Below are positions 42,324 to 50,500 of a DNA stretch of 64,000 bases, piece after piece. The translations under genes were made by a program, and so were the position numbers. The DNA is from Candidatus Crickella equi (lineage in GTDB: Bacteria; Bacillota; Clostridia; Peptostreptococcales; Anaerovoracaceae). How positions within the stretch are numbered: the first letter of the stretch is position 1; the number at the start of each line of letters is the position of its first letter. The stretch covers positions 16,147 to 80,146 of the forward strand of contig JAGHUP010000002.1 in assembly GCA_018064755.1 (NCBI GenBank), given 5' to 3'. The notes beneath the pieces were generated by a model. It worked only from the letters and a program-made list of their open reading frames with translations, was not told the origin of the DNA and did not search any database.

Positions 42324-42377
42324 AAGACAGTTACCTCACAACGCTGTGCCTTGAATTTTTCAAGCGGTAACTGTCTT
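42324..42377 (-). terminator. Terminator of the chorismate operon
   Basis: The 12-bp stem AAGACAGTTACC/GGTAACTGTCTT encloses a CTTGAA/TTCAAG inner hairpin and is followed by TTTTT on the minus strand. Between the two terminators, GAAAATCGC and GCGATTTTC (42246-42295 region) form another inverted repeat. Confidence 0.85.
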
Positions 42378-42389
42378 CCTATTTTTTCA

Positions 42390-42815
42390 CTATTTTGATG
42401 ATAGCATATCTATGGCTTCAATGTAGCCGTCAAATCCGTGTCCGGAGATTGTCGCAATCGCAACCTCTCTAACATATGATATCTTTCTATATTCTTCCCT
42501 CTCATCGACGTCAGAAATATGAACCTCAACGCAAGGAATACCAACTGCTTTCAGCGCATCTAGAATCGCGATACTCGTATGTGTATAGGCAGCCGGATTG
42601 ATAACGATGCCCTCAACTTTGTCGTAATAAGCCTTCTGAATTGCATCAACAATCTCGCCTTCTATATTAGACTGGAAGAAGTCGAGTTCGTGCTCACTAC
42701 CTCTCTCAGCCTTGATGTACGAGAGTAGATCATCATAAGTCTTCGCGCCATAGATCTCAGGCTCACGCACGCCGAGCATATTCATATTTGGTCCATTAAT
42801 TACTAGAATCTTCAT
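42390..42815 (-). CDS. aroQ: 3-dehydroquinate dehydratase, type II
   Basis: The 141-residue enzyme dehydrates 3-dehydroquinate in the shikimate pathway. The type II fold is clear: VINGPNMNMLGVREPEIYG with the lid-loop Arg and catalytic Tyr region, FFQSNIEGEIVDAIQ, GIVINPAAYTHTSIAILDAL, and EVHISDVDEREEYR. The catalytic His is expected in GHGFDGY. Length is standard. It is the last gene of the operon, 24 bp after the aroE-aroK fusion, with only a distant AGGAAGG as ribosome site. Confidence 0.96.
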   Translation of the reverse strand: MKILVINGPNMNMLGVREPEIYGAKTYDDLLSYIKAERGSEHELDFFQSNIEGEIVDAIQKAYYDKVEGIVINPAAYTHTSIAILDALKAVGIPCVEVHISDVDEREEYRKISYVREVAIATISGHGFDGYIEAIDMLSSK

Positions 42816-42839
42816 GCGTCGATTAGTCTTGCGCCTTCC

Positions 42840-44216
42840 TTATACCCACTTATTTCCTGCGATATCGAAGATGTATTTCTCGATGATGGCCTTAACATGG
42901 AACACGAACACCTTCATGTCGTAGCCGTAAGAATTCTTACCACCCTTCTTGTCCACGCTGGTGCCAAAAGTCTCATTGTTTGGAATCGAGATGTCAGCGA
43001 CTCTGCGATAGATGCTGTCTCTCTGGTTGTAGAGTTCCTCCACTCCAGTTTCCTGACTGATTGGACGGCCCTTGGTTGCCAGCATATTCAGAGGTCTCTT
43101 CATATATACAACGATACCATTGGACTTCAGCAAATCCCTATTAACAGGATTAAGAATTGAGCCGCCACCTGTAGCGATTACAGCGCGGTTATTCTTGCTA
43201 GCTTCGAGAACTGCCTGGTGCTCTATCTGACGGAAGTATTCTTCGCCCTTGCCGCCTTCAGCTAGAACGTTCTCGATTGTATCTCCCATCAGTTCCTCTG
43301 TCATCTGATCGATGTCGATGAATTTAAGTTTGAGCTCATGAGCATATCTTCTGAAGATAGTTGTCTTGCCACTTCCAGGCATTCCAATTGCAACGATGTT
43401 CAGCTGTCTTGCCAGCATCTTTCTCTTGATAGCACTGGTTGCCACCTTCTCGAACAGCGAAATATTATTGGAACTCTTCCATATATTTCTAGAACCAATT
43501 GCCTGGTGAATCAGCATCTCAAGGCCACTGGCTGTCTTGCATCCTGTCAGCCTTCTCGCATCCTGCAGGAACTTAGTTCTATAAGGATTGTAAACCATAT
43601 CCATTGCTAGCTCGAGTGCCGCAAAAACTCTAACCGAGTTGCCTGTCTCGCTCAGCACCGACTTGTCGATAGTATCCAGGCCACCGACAGGTGTTGCGTT
43701 AATAATTACCTGTGTGTCGCAGTGCTTGTCGAGCTCGTTATACGAGATGATCTGGATGCCTTCAGGCATATTTGTTCTTAAAGCTTCAAGTGTTCTGGAT
43801 ACAAAGATGATCTCGCGAGCTCCTGCATCAGCAAGACCGACGGCGGCCGCTTTGGCAGCACCGCCGGTACCGAAGATCATGCACTTTCTACCATTTACTC
43901 TATCCCCTACTGACTCCTTAAATCCATGAACATCAGTATTAAAACCAATCAACATACCATTAGGCATACGCTTGATACAGTTGACTGCGTGAACTTGTCT
44001 AGCTTTATCCGAAAGCTCATCGAGCATTGGAAGTACTGTTTCCTTGTAAGGAATTGTCACATTAAAACCGTCATAGCTAGTATCTGCCAGGACTGCCTTA
44101 AGTTCCTCTTTGTCCTGAACATTAATCAGGTCGTATTCATAGTCTCCAATTATCTTGTGCAGAAATGGAGATTGACTATACGATATATTCTTGCCTATTA
44201 AACCGTACTTAGACAT
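42840..44216 (-). CDS. Bifunctional shikimate dehydrogenase-shikimate kinase (AroE-AroK fusion)
   Basis: The 458-residue protein joins two consecutive pathway enzymes. Residues ~1-265 are AroE: GKNISYSQSPFLHK (substrate site), DGFNVTIPYKETV (catalytic Lys), GFNTDVHGFKES, the NADP loop GTGGAAKAAAVGLADAGA, and INATPVGG. Residues ~278-458 are a shikimate kinase: P-loop GMPGSGKTTIFRRYA, FIDIDQMTEELMG, ATGGGSIL and KGRPISQ. The join is a basic linker (AIKRKMLARQLN). The frame is continuous, so this is a true fusion. It follows the chorismate mutase gene by 26 bp, with GGGGGAAG as ribosome site. Confidence 0.95.
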   Translation of the reverse strand: MSKYGLIGKNISYSQSPFLHKIIGDYEYDLINVQDKEELKAVLADTSYDGFNVTIPYKETVLPMLDELSDKARQVHAVNCIKRMPNGMLIGFNTDVHGFKESVGDRVNGRKCMIFGTGGAAKAAAVGLADAGAREIIFVSRTLEALRTNMPEGIQIISYNELDKHCDTQVIINATPVGGLDTIDKSVLSETGNSVRVFAALELAMDMVYNPYRTKFLQDARRLTGCKTASGLEMLIHQAIGSRNIWKSSNNISLFEKVATSAIKRKMLARQLNIVAIGMPGSGKTTIFRRYAHELKLKFIDIDQMTEELMGDTIENVLAEGGKGEEYFRQIEHQAVLEASKNNRAVIATGGGSILNPVNRDLLKSNGIVVYMKRPLNMLATKGRPISQETGVEELYNQRDSIYRRVADISIPNNETFGTSVDKKGGKNSYGYDMKVFVFHVKAIIEKYIFDIAGNKWV

Positions 44217-44242
44217 TTATTATTGTCTTCCCCCGAAAAAAT

Positions 44243-44542
44243 TTACTCGGCGTCATCTCCGAAGAGCTGGCTCTGATATGACTTCGATAGGTCTGCCAAA
44301 GTCAAATAGAGTTTGCTCGTATATCCCGATAATTCGTCCTCAACATTCTTCGCAATTTTGTCGAGCTTCGCTTTCTCGCGGTCGACATCTAAGATGGACT
44401 TGCCGCTTGCCTTCTTGACCTTGGCAATCTCTGCGGACAGTGCCATTCTCTCTCTAAAGCTATCCAAGATTTTCTTGTCTACTGCATCGATTTCCTCGCG
44501 CAGCTGCTCCAGATTCATTCCTTCGTATTTGTTATCAGCCAT
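44243..44542 (-). CDS. Chorismate mutase, AroQ class
   Basis: The 99-residue all-helical protein reads NLEQLREEIDAVDKKILDSFRERMALSAEIAKVKKASGKSILDVDREK in pieces, the conserved helix 1 and Lys-containing region of AroQ-type mutases that convert chorismate to prephenate. It is free-standing, between aroC and the aroE-aroK fusion, and has AGGAGG before its start. It commits this operon towards Phe/Tyr. The AroQ fold class should not be confused with the aroQ dehydratase gene. Confidence 0.92.
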   Translation of the reverse strand: MADNKYEGMNLEQLREEIDAVDKKILDSFRERMALSAEIAKVKKASGKSILDVDREKAKLDKIAKNVEDELSGYTSKLYLTLADLSKSYQSQLFGDDAE

Positions 44543-44551
44543 TACAGCCTC

Positions 44552-45556
44552 CTATTCCGCAATCAGTCGGTCATACAGCACCAAAGCCGCCATTGCTTCA
44601 ACAACAGGCATTACCCTTGGGACTATGCAAACGTCGTGCCTGCCACCTGCACTAATTACAGTTTCTTCCATCTTCTCAATATCTACGGTCTTCTGCTCAA
44701 GAGCAATTGTTGGAACTGGCTTGAAAGCGACATTCAGCGTAATATTCATACCAGTGCTGATGCCACCGCTAATTCCGCCCTGCTTGTTGCTCCTGCTTAC
44801 AATCTCACCGTCTCTTAAGAAGTACTCATCGTTATTGGTTGAACCTCTCCAATAAGTGCCCTCGAATCCGCTGCCAAATTCCACGCCTTTGGCTGATGGG
44901 ATTGCGAGCATTGCTCTGGCGAGGTCACCCTCGAGCCCATCCATTCCAGGACCGCCGATGCCTCTTGGATAATTCTTAACCACGCAGCCGACGATGCCTC
45001 CGCAGGAATCGCCTTCTGATGCAATCTCCTCTATACGCTGGACGAACTCTGCTTCATCCTCTTCATCAAGAAAAGCAGTAGTCATCCCCCCCATCTGAAG
45101 GATGTATGAATTTATCTCAACACCCTGCTGCTCAAGTAACTGTTTGGCGATTCCGCCAGCGAGACACATGGCTGCTGTCATTCTTCCGGAGAATTCTCCG
45201 CCGCCCGGCTTTAAGCCTTCAGCCCCATACTTGAGATAAGCACCCAAATCTGCATGACCAGGTCTAAGAACAGTTCTTAGCTTGTCATAGTCCTGGCTCC
45301 TGACATCTTTATTGTCGATGTGAGCCTTGATGGTAGTTCCAATCTCATCGAATTCGGCAATATCAGGCTCGTGTCTGCCCGTACCCACCAGTTCTGAGAT
45401 GTAGCTGCCATCGCCGTGACGTCTATCCATGAAGGCCTGCAGTTCTTCTCTATCGAATCTTGCACCCTTAGGCAGTCCGGCAATCTCAACATCGATTCTC
45501 TTGGAATGAGATTCGCCCTCTATATTAACTTGAATCTTGTTAAAGTTTAACTTCAT
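44552..45556 (-). CDS. aroC: Chorismate synthase
   Basis: The 334-residue enzyme converts EPSP to chorismate with reduced FMN. Recognisable parts are GESHSKRIDVEIAGLPKG (N-terminal catalytic His), MDRRHGDG, RPGHADLGAYLKYG, GGGEFSGRMTAA and SNKQGGISGGISTGMNI. It is slightly shorter than the usual ~360 residues. The start lies 6 nt after the aroA stop with a poor ribosome site, so translation is coupled. Confidence 0.95.
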   Translation of the reverse strand: MKLNFNKIQVNIEGESHSKRIDVEIAGLPKGARFDREELQAFMDRRHGDGSYISELVGTGRHEPDIAEFDEIGTTIKAHIDNKDVRSQDYDKLRTVLRPGHADLGAYLKYGAEGLKPGGGEFSGRMTAAMCLAGGIAKQLLEQQGVEINSYILQMGGMTTAFLDEEDEAEFVQRIEEIASEGDSCGGIVGCVVKNYPRGIGGPGMDGLEGDLARAMLAIPSAKGVEFGSGFEGTYWRGSTNNDEYFLRDGEIVSRSNKQGGISGGISTGMNITLNVAFKPVPTIALEQKTVDIEKMEETVISAGGRHDVCIVPRVMPVVEAMAALVLYDRLIAE

Positions 45557-45562
45557 TCTTTA

Positions 45563-46771
45563 TTACTCAGCTATGCCACCGAGTTTCTTAATATCTTCGA
45601 AGAAAGTTGGATATGATTTGCTGATAGCCTCAGCTCCATCAACCTTGACAGGCTGATTAGTCAGAAGCGATGCCATTGTTGCCAGCATTACCATTCTGTG
45701 ATCGCCATAGGTATCAATTGCTTCATCAGTTCCTGGAATACTTTCGCCATTAGTTCCTCTAATAACCAAGCTTTCCTTGTTAACTCCAATGTGAATATCT
45801 GCACCGAGTTTAAAGAGAATATCGTTGATTGCCTGGAGTCTGTCACACTCTTTCTTCTTAAGTCTGCTAGCATTATCTATTACTGTAACCAGACCCGACT
45901 TTACTGCTCTAAGAGCAATGACTGGTGCGAGATCTGGACAATCGCTTACATCAAATTTAACTGTACGAGGATGCTTCTCATCTCCGTACATCTCGAAGAT
46001 TGACTCCTCAATTGCATACTCATTCAGGATATCTATAATCTGTCTGTCTCCCTGAATTGAGTCTGATGCAAGGCCTTTAACCTTGAGTCTGCCGCCGAGA
46101 ATATCGTTAGCTACAACCCACATCGCACCGTTGGACCAGTCGCCTTCAATAACCTTGTCACCACGGCCCATATCGAAGGCTTTGATAACCTTCTCTGTCA
46201 TATCTACATAAGCAGAAGACTGGAGTTCATCCTCAATGCATACCCATACGTCGCCCTCAACCTTGTCACTGGCGAGCATAAGTCCACTGATGAACTGTGA
46301 GCTGATGTTGCCTGGAATCATATAGTCGCCTTCTTCAAGCTTGCCCTCAACGTGGAATGTTCTGGACTTGCCGTCTTCTGACATTGTATCTGTAATGACT
46401 GCGCCGTGCTCTTCGAGTTCATCTGTGAAAGCCTTCATAGGTCTGTTAACAAGGCTATCTTCAGCGATAACATCAGCGGCAAGTCCCATTGCAGCTACCA
46501 ATGGAACCATAAATCTAAGAGTTGTTCCACTTTCATGGCAATTCAGCTTTAGAACCTCGTCCTTGTCCTCTCCATCGATGATTGCGAGCAAGCAGTCTCT
46601 TGTTGCTCTTACATCATCTGAAAGCACACCAACTCTCTTCTCTACATCTCTGATTGCATCATAATCATCATCAAGATATGAACATATCAGATAACGATGG
46701 AGAATTGATTTGGAAGCCGGAATAATAACTTCGCCTTTTAATTTCTTACAGTCAACTACGATACTACTCAT
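45563..46771 (-). CDS. aroA: 3-phosphoshikimate 1-carboxyvinyltransferase (EPSP synthase)
   Basis: The 402-residue enzyme joins PEP and shikimate 3-phosphate. It has PASKSILHRYLI at the start (PEP/S3P site), CHESGTTLRFMVPLVAAMG, NISSQFISGLMLA, SRLKKKECDRLQAINDILFKLGADI and DTYGDHRMVMLATMAS. AGTTLRF/SGTTLRF-type loops mark the PEP site. The enzyme is shorter than E. coli AroA (427) but complete. It follows aroF by 9 bp with AGGAAA before the ATG. Confidence 0.95.
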   Translation of the reverse strand: MSSIVVDCKKLKGEVIIPASKSILHRYLICSYLDDDYDAIRDVEKRVGVLSDDVRATRDCLLAIIDGEDKDEVLKLNCHESGTTLRFMVPLVAAMGLAADVIAEDSLVNRPMKAFTDELEEHGAVITDTMSEDGKSRTFHVEGKLEEGDYMIPGNISSQFISGLMLASDKVEGDVWVCIEDELQSSAYVDMTEKVIKAFDMGRGDKVIEGDWSNGAMWVVANDILGGRLKVKGLASDSIQGDRQIIDILNEYAIEESIFEMYGDEKHPRTVKFDVSDCPDLAPVIALRAVKSGLVTVIDNASRLKKKECDRLQAINDILFKLGADIHIGVNKESLVIRGTNGESIPGTDEAIDTYGDHRMVMLATMASLLTNQPVKVDGAEAISKSYPTFFEDIKKLGGIAE

Positions 46772-46780
46772 GTCTATTTC

Positions 46781-47602
46781 CTACTTGATTGCAGATTTAA
46801 CCTTCTTAATCTTCTTCATCAGTTCAGCAAACTCCTCTGGTGTGATGGATTGCTTGCCGTCACTAAGAGCTGCTGCTGGATTGTTGTGGACTTCTATCAT
46901 GAGGCCATCTGCACCCGCAGCAACCGCTGCGAGGGACAGCGAGCTCACGAGCTCGCTGCGGCCGGAGCCATGACTTGGATCAACGACGGCCGGCAGATGG
47001 CTCAGCCCCTTCAACACAGGAACTGCAGCCACATCAAGTGTATTTCTAGTATAAGTTTCGAACGTTCTAATTCCTCTCTCACATAGAATGACATTCGGAT
47101 TGCCCTCTGACAGGACATATTCTGCTGCTGTCAGGAGTTCCTGATATGTAGCAGAGATTCCCCTCTTCAGAAGAATTGGCTTATTAGTTCTACCGAGCTG
47201 CTTCAGAAGAGCATAGTTCTGCATATTTCTTGCTCCAACCTGAAGCACGTCGATATCCTCGAACAAATCGAGATTGGATGCATCCATAATCTCGCTAACT
47301 AACGGAAGACCAGTTTCTTTTTTGGCTTTTAAGAGCAGCTTAAGTCCGCTCGCTTCCAGTCCCTGGAAATCGTACGGCGATGTGCGCGGCTTGAAAGCCC
47401 CGCCTCTTAACATATCTGCTCCAGCGGCCTTAACCTGCTCGGCAATAGCAACAATCTGATCTTCTGTTTCAACAGAACAAGGACCGGCAATAACTGCCAG
47501 CTCGCCTCCACCCAGCTTTACGCCGCCTGCTTCAATCACAGTATCTTCTGCCTTGCTCTCTCTAGAGCACAGCAGTTGTTCCTTGTAACGAATGTCTTCC
47601 AT
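46781..47602 (-). CDS. aroF: DAHP synthase, AroF/KdsA-type (type I beta)
   Basis: I take the ATG at 47602, with AGGA 6 nt upstream; an ATG at 47614 lacks a ribosome site. The 273-residue enzyme condenses PEP and erythrose 4-phosphate, the entry step of the pathway. Motifs: VIAGPCSVET, MLRGGAFKPRTSPYDFQG, ILLKRGISATYQELL, LCERGIRTFE and VVDPSHGSGRSELV. No ACT or chorismate-mutase regulatory domain is attached. It opens the aro gene block, following rpoZ and a hairpin. Confidence 0.95.
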   Translation of the reverse strand: MEDIRYKEQLLCSRESKAEDTVIEAGGVKLGGGELAVIAGPCSVETEDQIVAIAEQVKAAGADMLRGGAFKPRTSPYDFQGLEASGLKLLLKAKKETGLPLVSEIMDASNLDLFEDIDVLQVGARNMQNYALLKQLGRTNKPILLKRGISATYQELLTAAEYVLSEGNPNVILCERGIRTFETYTRNTLDVAAVPVLKGLSHLPAVVDPSHGSGRSELVSSLSLAAVAAGADGLMIEVHNNPAAALSDGKQSITPEEFAELMKKIKKVKSAIK

Positions 47603-47619
47603 TTCTTTCCTCATAAAGA

Positions 47620-47641
47620 AGGACTACAAAAAAGTAGTCCT
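47620..47641 (-). terminator. Hairpin between rpoZ and aroF
   Basis: AGGACTAC and GTAGTCCT form an 8-bp stem with a T6 loop, followed by TCTTTATG on the minus strand. The weak T-run suggests partial termination or attenuation before the aro genes. Confidence 0.5.
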
Positions 47642-47648
47642 CTCAACT

Positions 47649-47855
47649 CTATTCAAGTCCTTCCGGTCTTGTGTAAGTAATCAGATCTGCATCGATTTCC
47701 TTAGCTGCCTGGCTAACAGGTCTCTCACTCTGCTCTTCTGTCAGGCATGGCTTACCATCGATGATATCTCTTGCTCTCTTAGCTGTAAGGATAGCCAGTG
47801 TGTACTTGCTGTCTACCTTTTCTGTCATTTCGTTGATTGATGGATAAAGTAACAT
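47649..47855 (-). CDS. rpoZ: RNA polymerase omega subunit
   Basis: The 68-residue protein reads LLYPSINEMTEKVDSKYTLAILTAKRARDII, matching the omega fold that chaperones beta-prime. The ATG at 47855 has AGGGGG 7 nt upstream and is preferred over an in-frame TTG at 47861, which would lie too close to that site. It lies 12 bp after gmk, the usual partner. Confidence 0.92.
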   Translation of the reverse strand: MLLYPSINEMTEKVDSKYTLAILTAKRARDIIDGKPCLTEEQSERPVSQAAKEIDADLITYTRPEGLE

Positions 47856-47867
47856 TTCCAATCCCCC

Positions 47868-48476
47868 TTATTTCTCGTATTTACTAATTATAGGTTTAAC
47901 ATGATCCGGCAAGCGACGGCTTTCTGCTGTGATAATGCTCTTAGCTTCAGCCACTGCTTGTTCAAGATCGTCATTAACAATGTAATAGTCGTACTCGCCA
48001 ATCAGCTTAATCTCGTTCAAAGCCTTGCCGAGTCTCTTCTCGATAACCTCAGGCGCATCAGTCTGTCTGCCTACCAGTCTCTCTCTCAAAACTTCCATGT
48101 TAGGTGGAAGCAGGAAGATCATTACTGCCTCAGGCATTGCCTTCTTAACCTGAAGGCCGCCCTGAACATCGATATCCAGAATGACATTGCGTCCTCTATC
48201 GAGTTTCTTCATAACAGCATCCTTAGGTGTGCCGTACATATTATCGAATACAACGGCGTGCTCAAGGAAGTTGCCTTTATCTATATTTGCCTGAAATTCC
48301 TCCTTGCTGACGAAGAAATAGTGCTTACCATCTTCTTCCCCAACTCTTGGCTCTCTCGTCGTCATGGAGACAGAGAACTCGTTATTACGGTCTTTCAGTA
48401 GTTCAGCACACACTGTGCCTTTGCCTGTACCGGACGGACCACTGATTACATACAGCTTACCCGGATTATTACCCAT
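47868..48476 (-). CDS. gmk: Guanylate kinase
   Basis: The 202-residue enzyme phosphorylates GMP and dGMP. It has the P-loop ISGPSGTGKGTVC (~11), the GMP-binding SMTTREPRVGEEDGKHYFFVS (~35), LDIDVQGGLQVKK (~97) and IFLLPPNMEVLRERLVGR. Length and residues are normal. It follows the coiled-coil membrane protein gene by 12 bp, with GAGAGGT as ribosome site, and precedes rpoZ. Confidence 0.96.
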   Translation of the reverse strand: MGNNPGKLYVISGPSGTGKGTVCAELLKDRNNEFSVSMTTREPRVGEEDGKHYFFVSKEEFQANIDKGNFLEHAVVFDNMYGTPKDAVMKKLDRGRNVILDIDVQGGLQVKKAMPEAVMIFLLPPNMEVLRERLVGRQTDAPEVIEKRLGKALNEIKLIGEYDYYIVNDDLEQAVAEAKSIITAESRRLPDHVKPIISKYEK

Positions 48477-48488
48477 GTGTTTACCTCT

Positions 48489-50411
48489 CTATATTAATTC
48501 CCATCTGAATCTTACAGTAATCGACCTAGTTCCATCATCATTGTCGCTTTCCTTGTAGGAGCCGCCCAGATGGTTGACTGGCTTCTCATTGAAGACGATT
48601 CTATTGCCGATATATGTAATCTTGTATTCGTACTCCGCATATCCGTACTTGAACTCGCTAACCTGACTTATGGCCAAAACCATAGAGGATCCTTTGCGTG
48701 CATATACGGCTGCGTCGCGAACCATACCGACTACTACTTTGTTAATCTCATCAGTATCGACGTGAACAACCGGGTTAGCCATTTCACCGAACTTAAGTGA
48801 GATACCAACATTGGCGTCGAGACAGATCTTCTGAATCTCCGGGATAACGTTCTTCAGATCAAGTTTGAGATTGGTGATACCAGTCCTGCTGAAGATGATA
48901 GTTGTCCTTCCCGCAGTTTCAACTTCCGGTGCAACACTTTCCTTGAAGGTATTTGCTGTCGGAATATTCTGATCCTGTGATAGCTTCACTGGTTTAGCTG
49001 CATGCTTAACTGTCTCCTCTACTACAGGCTCAGCTTCGATTACTGCAGGCGCTGGTGTTGCCTTTTCAGCAGCCGCACTTAGTTTGGCTGCGACAGCTGC
49101 AACCAGTTCAGCATTCTTCATTCTCTGAACATTCATCTTAGTTTCAAAATTCTTCTTAGCGTCAGAAAGTTTTCTTGCATAGTCAAGTCTCTCTTCTGCT
49201 AACATGTTCTCAAGTGCTGTATTCTCTTCATCGAGATTAGCCAGCATCTTCTTGTATTCTGTCTTCTCAGAGTTGAATTTCTTAGCCAGCTCCATCAGCT
49301 GAACATCATGCTTGTGTGCGAGCTGAACTCTTTCCTTCTCAATGAAGGACTCCATCTCTTCATATGCGTTATCGAGATAATTAGAAGCAATAGTCTTGCT
49401 CTCCTCAAGCTTCTTATTAAACAGCTGTCTCTGTTTAACTAACTCTTGCTGAGCAACAGCAGACAGAGGTGCCTGAGGTTCAGACTTCTTAGCCTCCAGT
49501 TGGGCGATTTTATGTTTCTCTTTCTCGATTTCATCTTCGAGATGCTGCTTTTCTATTACAAGCAGTCTCTTCTCTTTCTGGAACTCTTCAGCCAGTTCTT
49601 CTCTCTGTACTTCGAGTTGCTCCCTGAGTTTCTTATTCTCCTTAGACATAAGGACTGCGCGTTCAACAAACTTCTGATCAAGTTCCTGAGTATACTGTGA
49701 GATTTCCTTCAGCCTGTTCTTTAGAGCGTCATTCTCTTCCTCAAGCTTCTTGGATTCTTCAGCATACTTGTTCTCATTTTCTCTAATTCTGCTATAGAAT
49801 TTATCTCTACTCTCCTGACTAGTTTGTCTTGTCAGAGACAGAGTCTTCTGCATTTTTCTATTCTCTTCGTTGAGCTTGTTAATCTCAGCATTTTTAGCCA
49901 AGAGTTCCTGCTCAAGTATTTCAGTTACAACGTCCGGCTCTACCTCATGAACAAGGATAATAACATTAGCATTCTGCTGTCCCTCGCTGTCCAGGAATAC
50001 CGCAGATATTTCTACATATCTATCAATCAAGCCTTCGGCTGTGGTCTTGTATCTGCGAGTAATTTTCTTGACGCCTTGCTTGTAAGCTTCGTATAGGGCA
50101 AGTCTACTAAAAGTGTTCACGTAGTCGTCTCTATCATCACCTTCAGCAATGGCCATTTTCTCAATCTCTACTATTCCGCGATCATAATCTGAGAATGCAC
50201 GAATTACGCCATCCTCGTTTGATTTTATATAGTAATTATCAGTGGCAAGATCTACATCTACTGTACGCGAAAACAACAACGTAACAGCATCCATGAGCAT
50301 CTGAGCCTCCCCTTTGTCAGATGCGCCACTCTTACGAAGTTTCATTGAATGTAGCAGTAATGCAGCTACCGCTAACACAACTATTACAATTATCGCAGTA
50401 TATAGCATCAT
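48489..50411 (-). CDS. Coiled-coil membrane protein with degenerate HATPase-like C-terminus
   Basis: I start at the ATG 50411 (640 residues); the frame extends upstream only to a TTG and lacks any ribosome site. One N-terminal helix (MMLYTAIIVIVVLAVAALLLH) anchors it. Residues ~25-150 form a small mixed domain (FSRTVDVDLATDNYYIKSNEDGVIRAF, VEISAVFLDSEGQQNANVIILV), possibly PAS-like. Residues ~155-430 are a long coiled coil rich in Glu/Lys. An Ala/Pro linker follows. Residues ~500-640 (VDTDEINKVVVGMVRDAAVYARKGSSMVL) recall the N-box region of histidine-kinase ATPases, but with Arg-Asp in place of the N-box Asn. I do not recognise an ortholog. It heads the gmk-rpoZ-aro transcription unit. Confidence 0.78.
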   Translation of the reverse strand: MMLYTAIIVIVVLAVAALLLHSMKLRKSGASDKGEAQMLMDAVTLLFSRTVDVDLATDNYYIKSNEDGVIRAFSDYDRGIVEIEKMAIAEGDDRDDYVNTFSRLALYEAYKQGVKKITRRYKTTAEGLIDRYVEISAVFLDSEGQQNANVIILVHEVEPDVVTEILEQELLAKNAEINKLNEENRKMQKTLSLTRQTSQESRDKFYSRIRENENKYAEESKKLEEENDALKNRLKEISQYTQELDQKFVERAVLMSKENKKLREQLEVQREELAEEFQKEKRLLVIEKQHLEDEIEKEKHKIAQLEAKKSEPQAPLSAVAQQELVKQRQLFNKKLEESKTIASNYLDNAYEEMESFIEKERVQLAHKHDVQLMELAKKFNSEKTEYKKMLANLDEENTALENMLAEERLDYARKLSDAKKNFETKMNVQRMKNAELVAAVAAKLSAAAEKATPAPAVIEAEPVVEETVKHAAKPVKLSQDQNIPTANTFKESVAPEVETAGRTTIIFSRTGITNLKLDLKNVIPEIQKICLDANVGISLKFGEMANPVVHVDTDEINKVVVGMVRDAAVYARKGSSMVLAISQVSEFKYGYAEYEYKITYIGNRIVFNEKPVNHLGGSYKESDNDDGTRSITVRFRWELI

Positions 50412-50418
50412 ACAATAT

Positions 50419-50424
50419 AATATA
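50419..50424 (-). promoter_or_regulatory. Extended -10 of the coiled-coil protein/gmk/aro unit
   Basis: TGG-TATATT at 50424-50419, 7 nt before the ATG at 50411; the transcript is probably leaderless. Confidence 0.45.
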
Positions 50425-50445
50425 CCATAAAAATGCTTTTCGTGG

Positions 50446-50451
50446 TAAAAT
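50446..50451 (+). promoter_or_regulatory. Extended -10 of yicC
   Basis: TGG-TAAAAT at 50446-50451. The leader of about 40 nt ends in AGGAGG, so this gene is conventionally translated, unlike its divergent neighbour. Confidence 0.45.
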
Positions 50452-50500
50452 TTATTCATCCGAAAGATCAATGTTAGAAAACAAGTTAGGAGGCTTTCGT

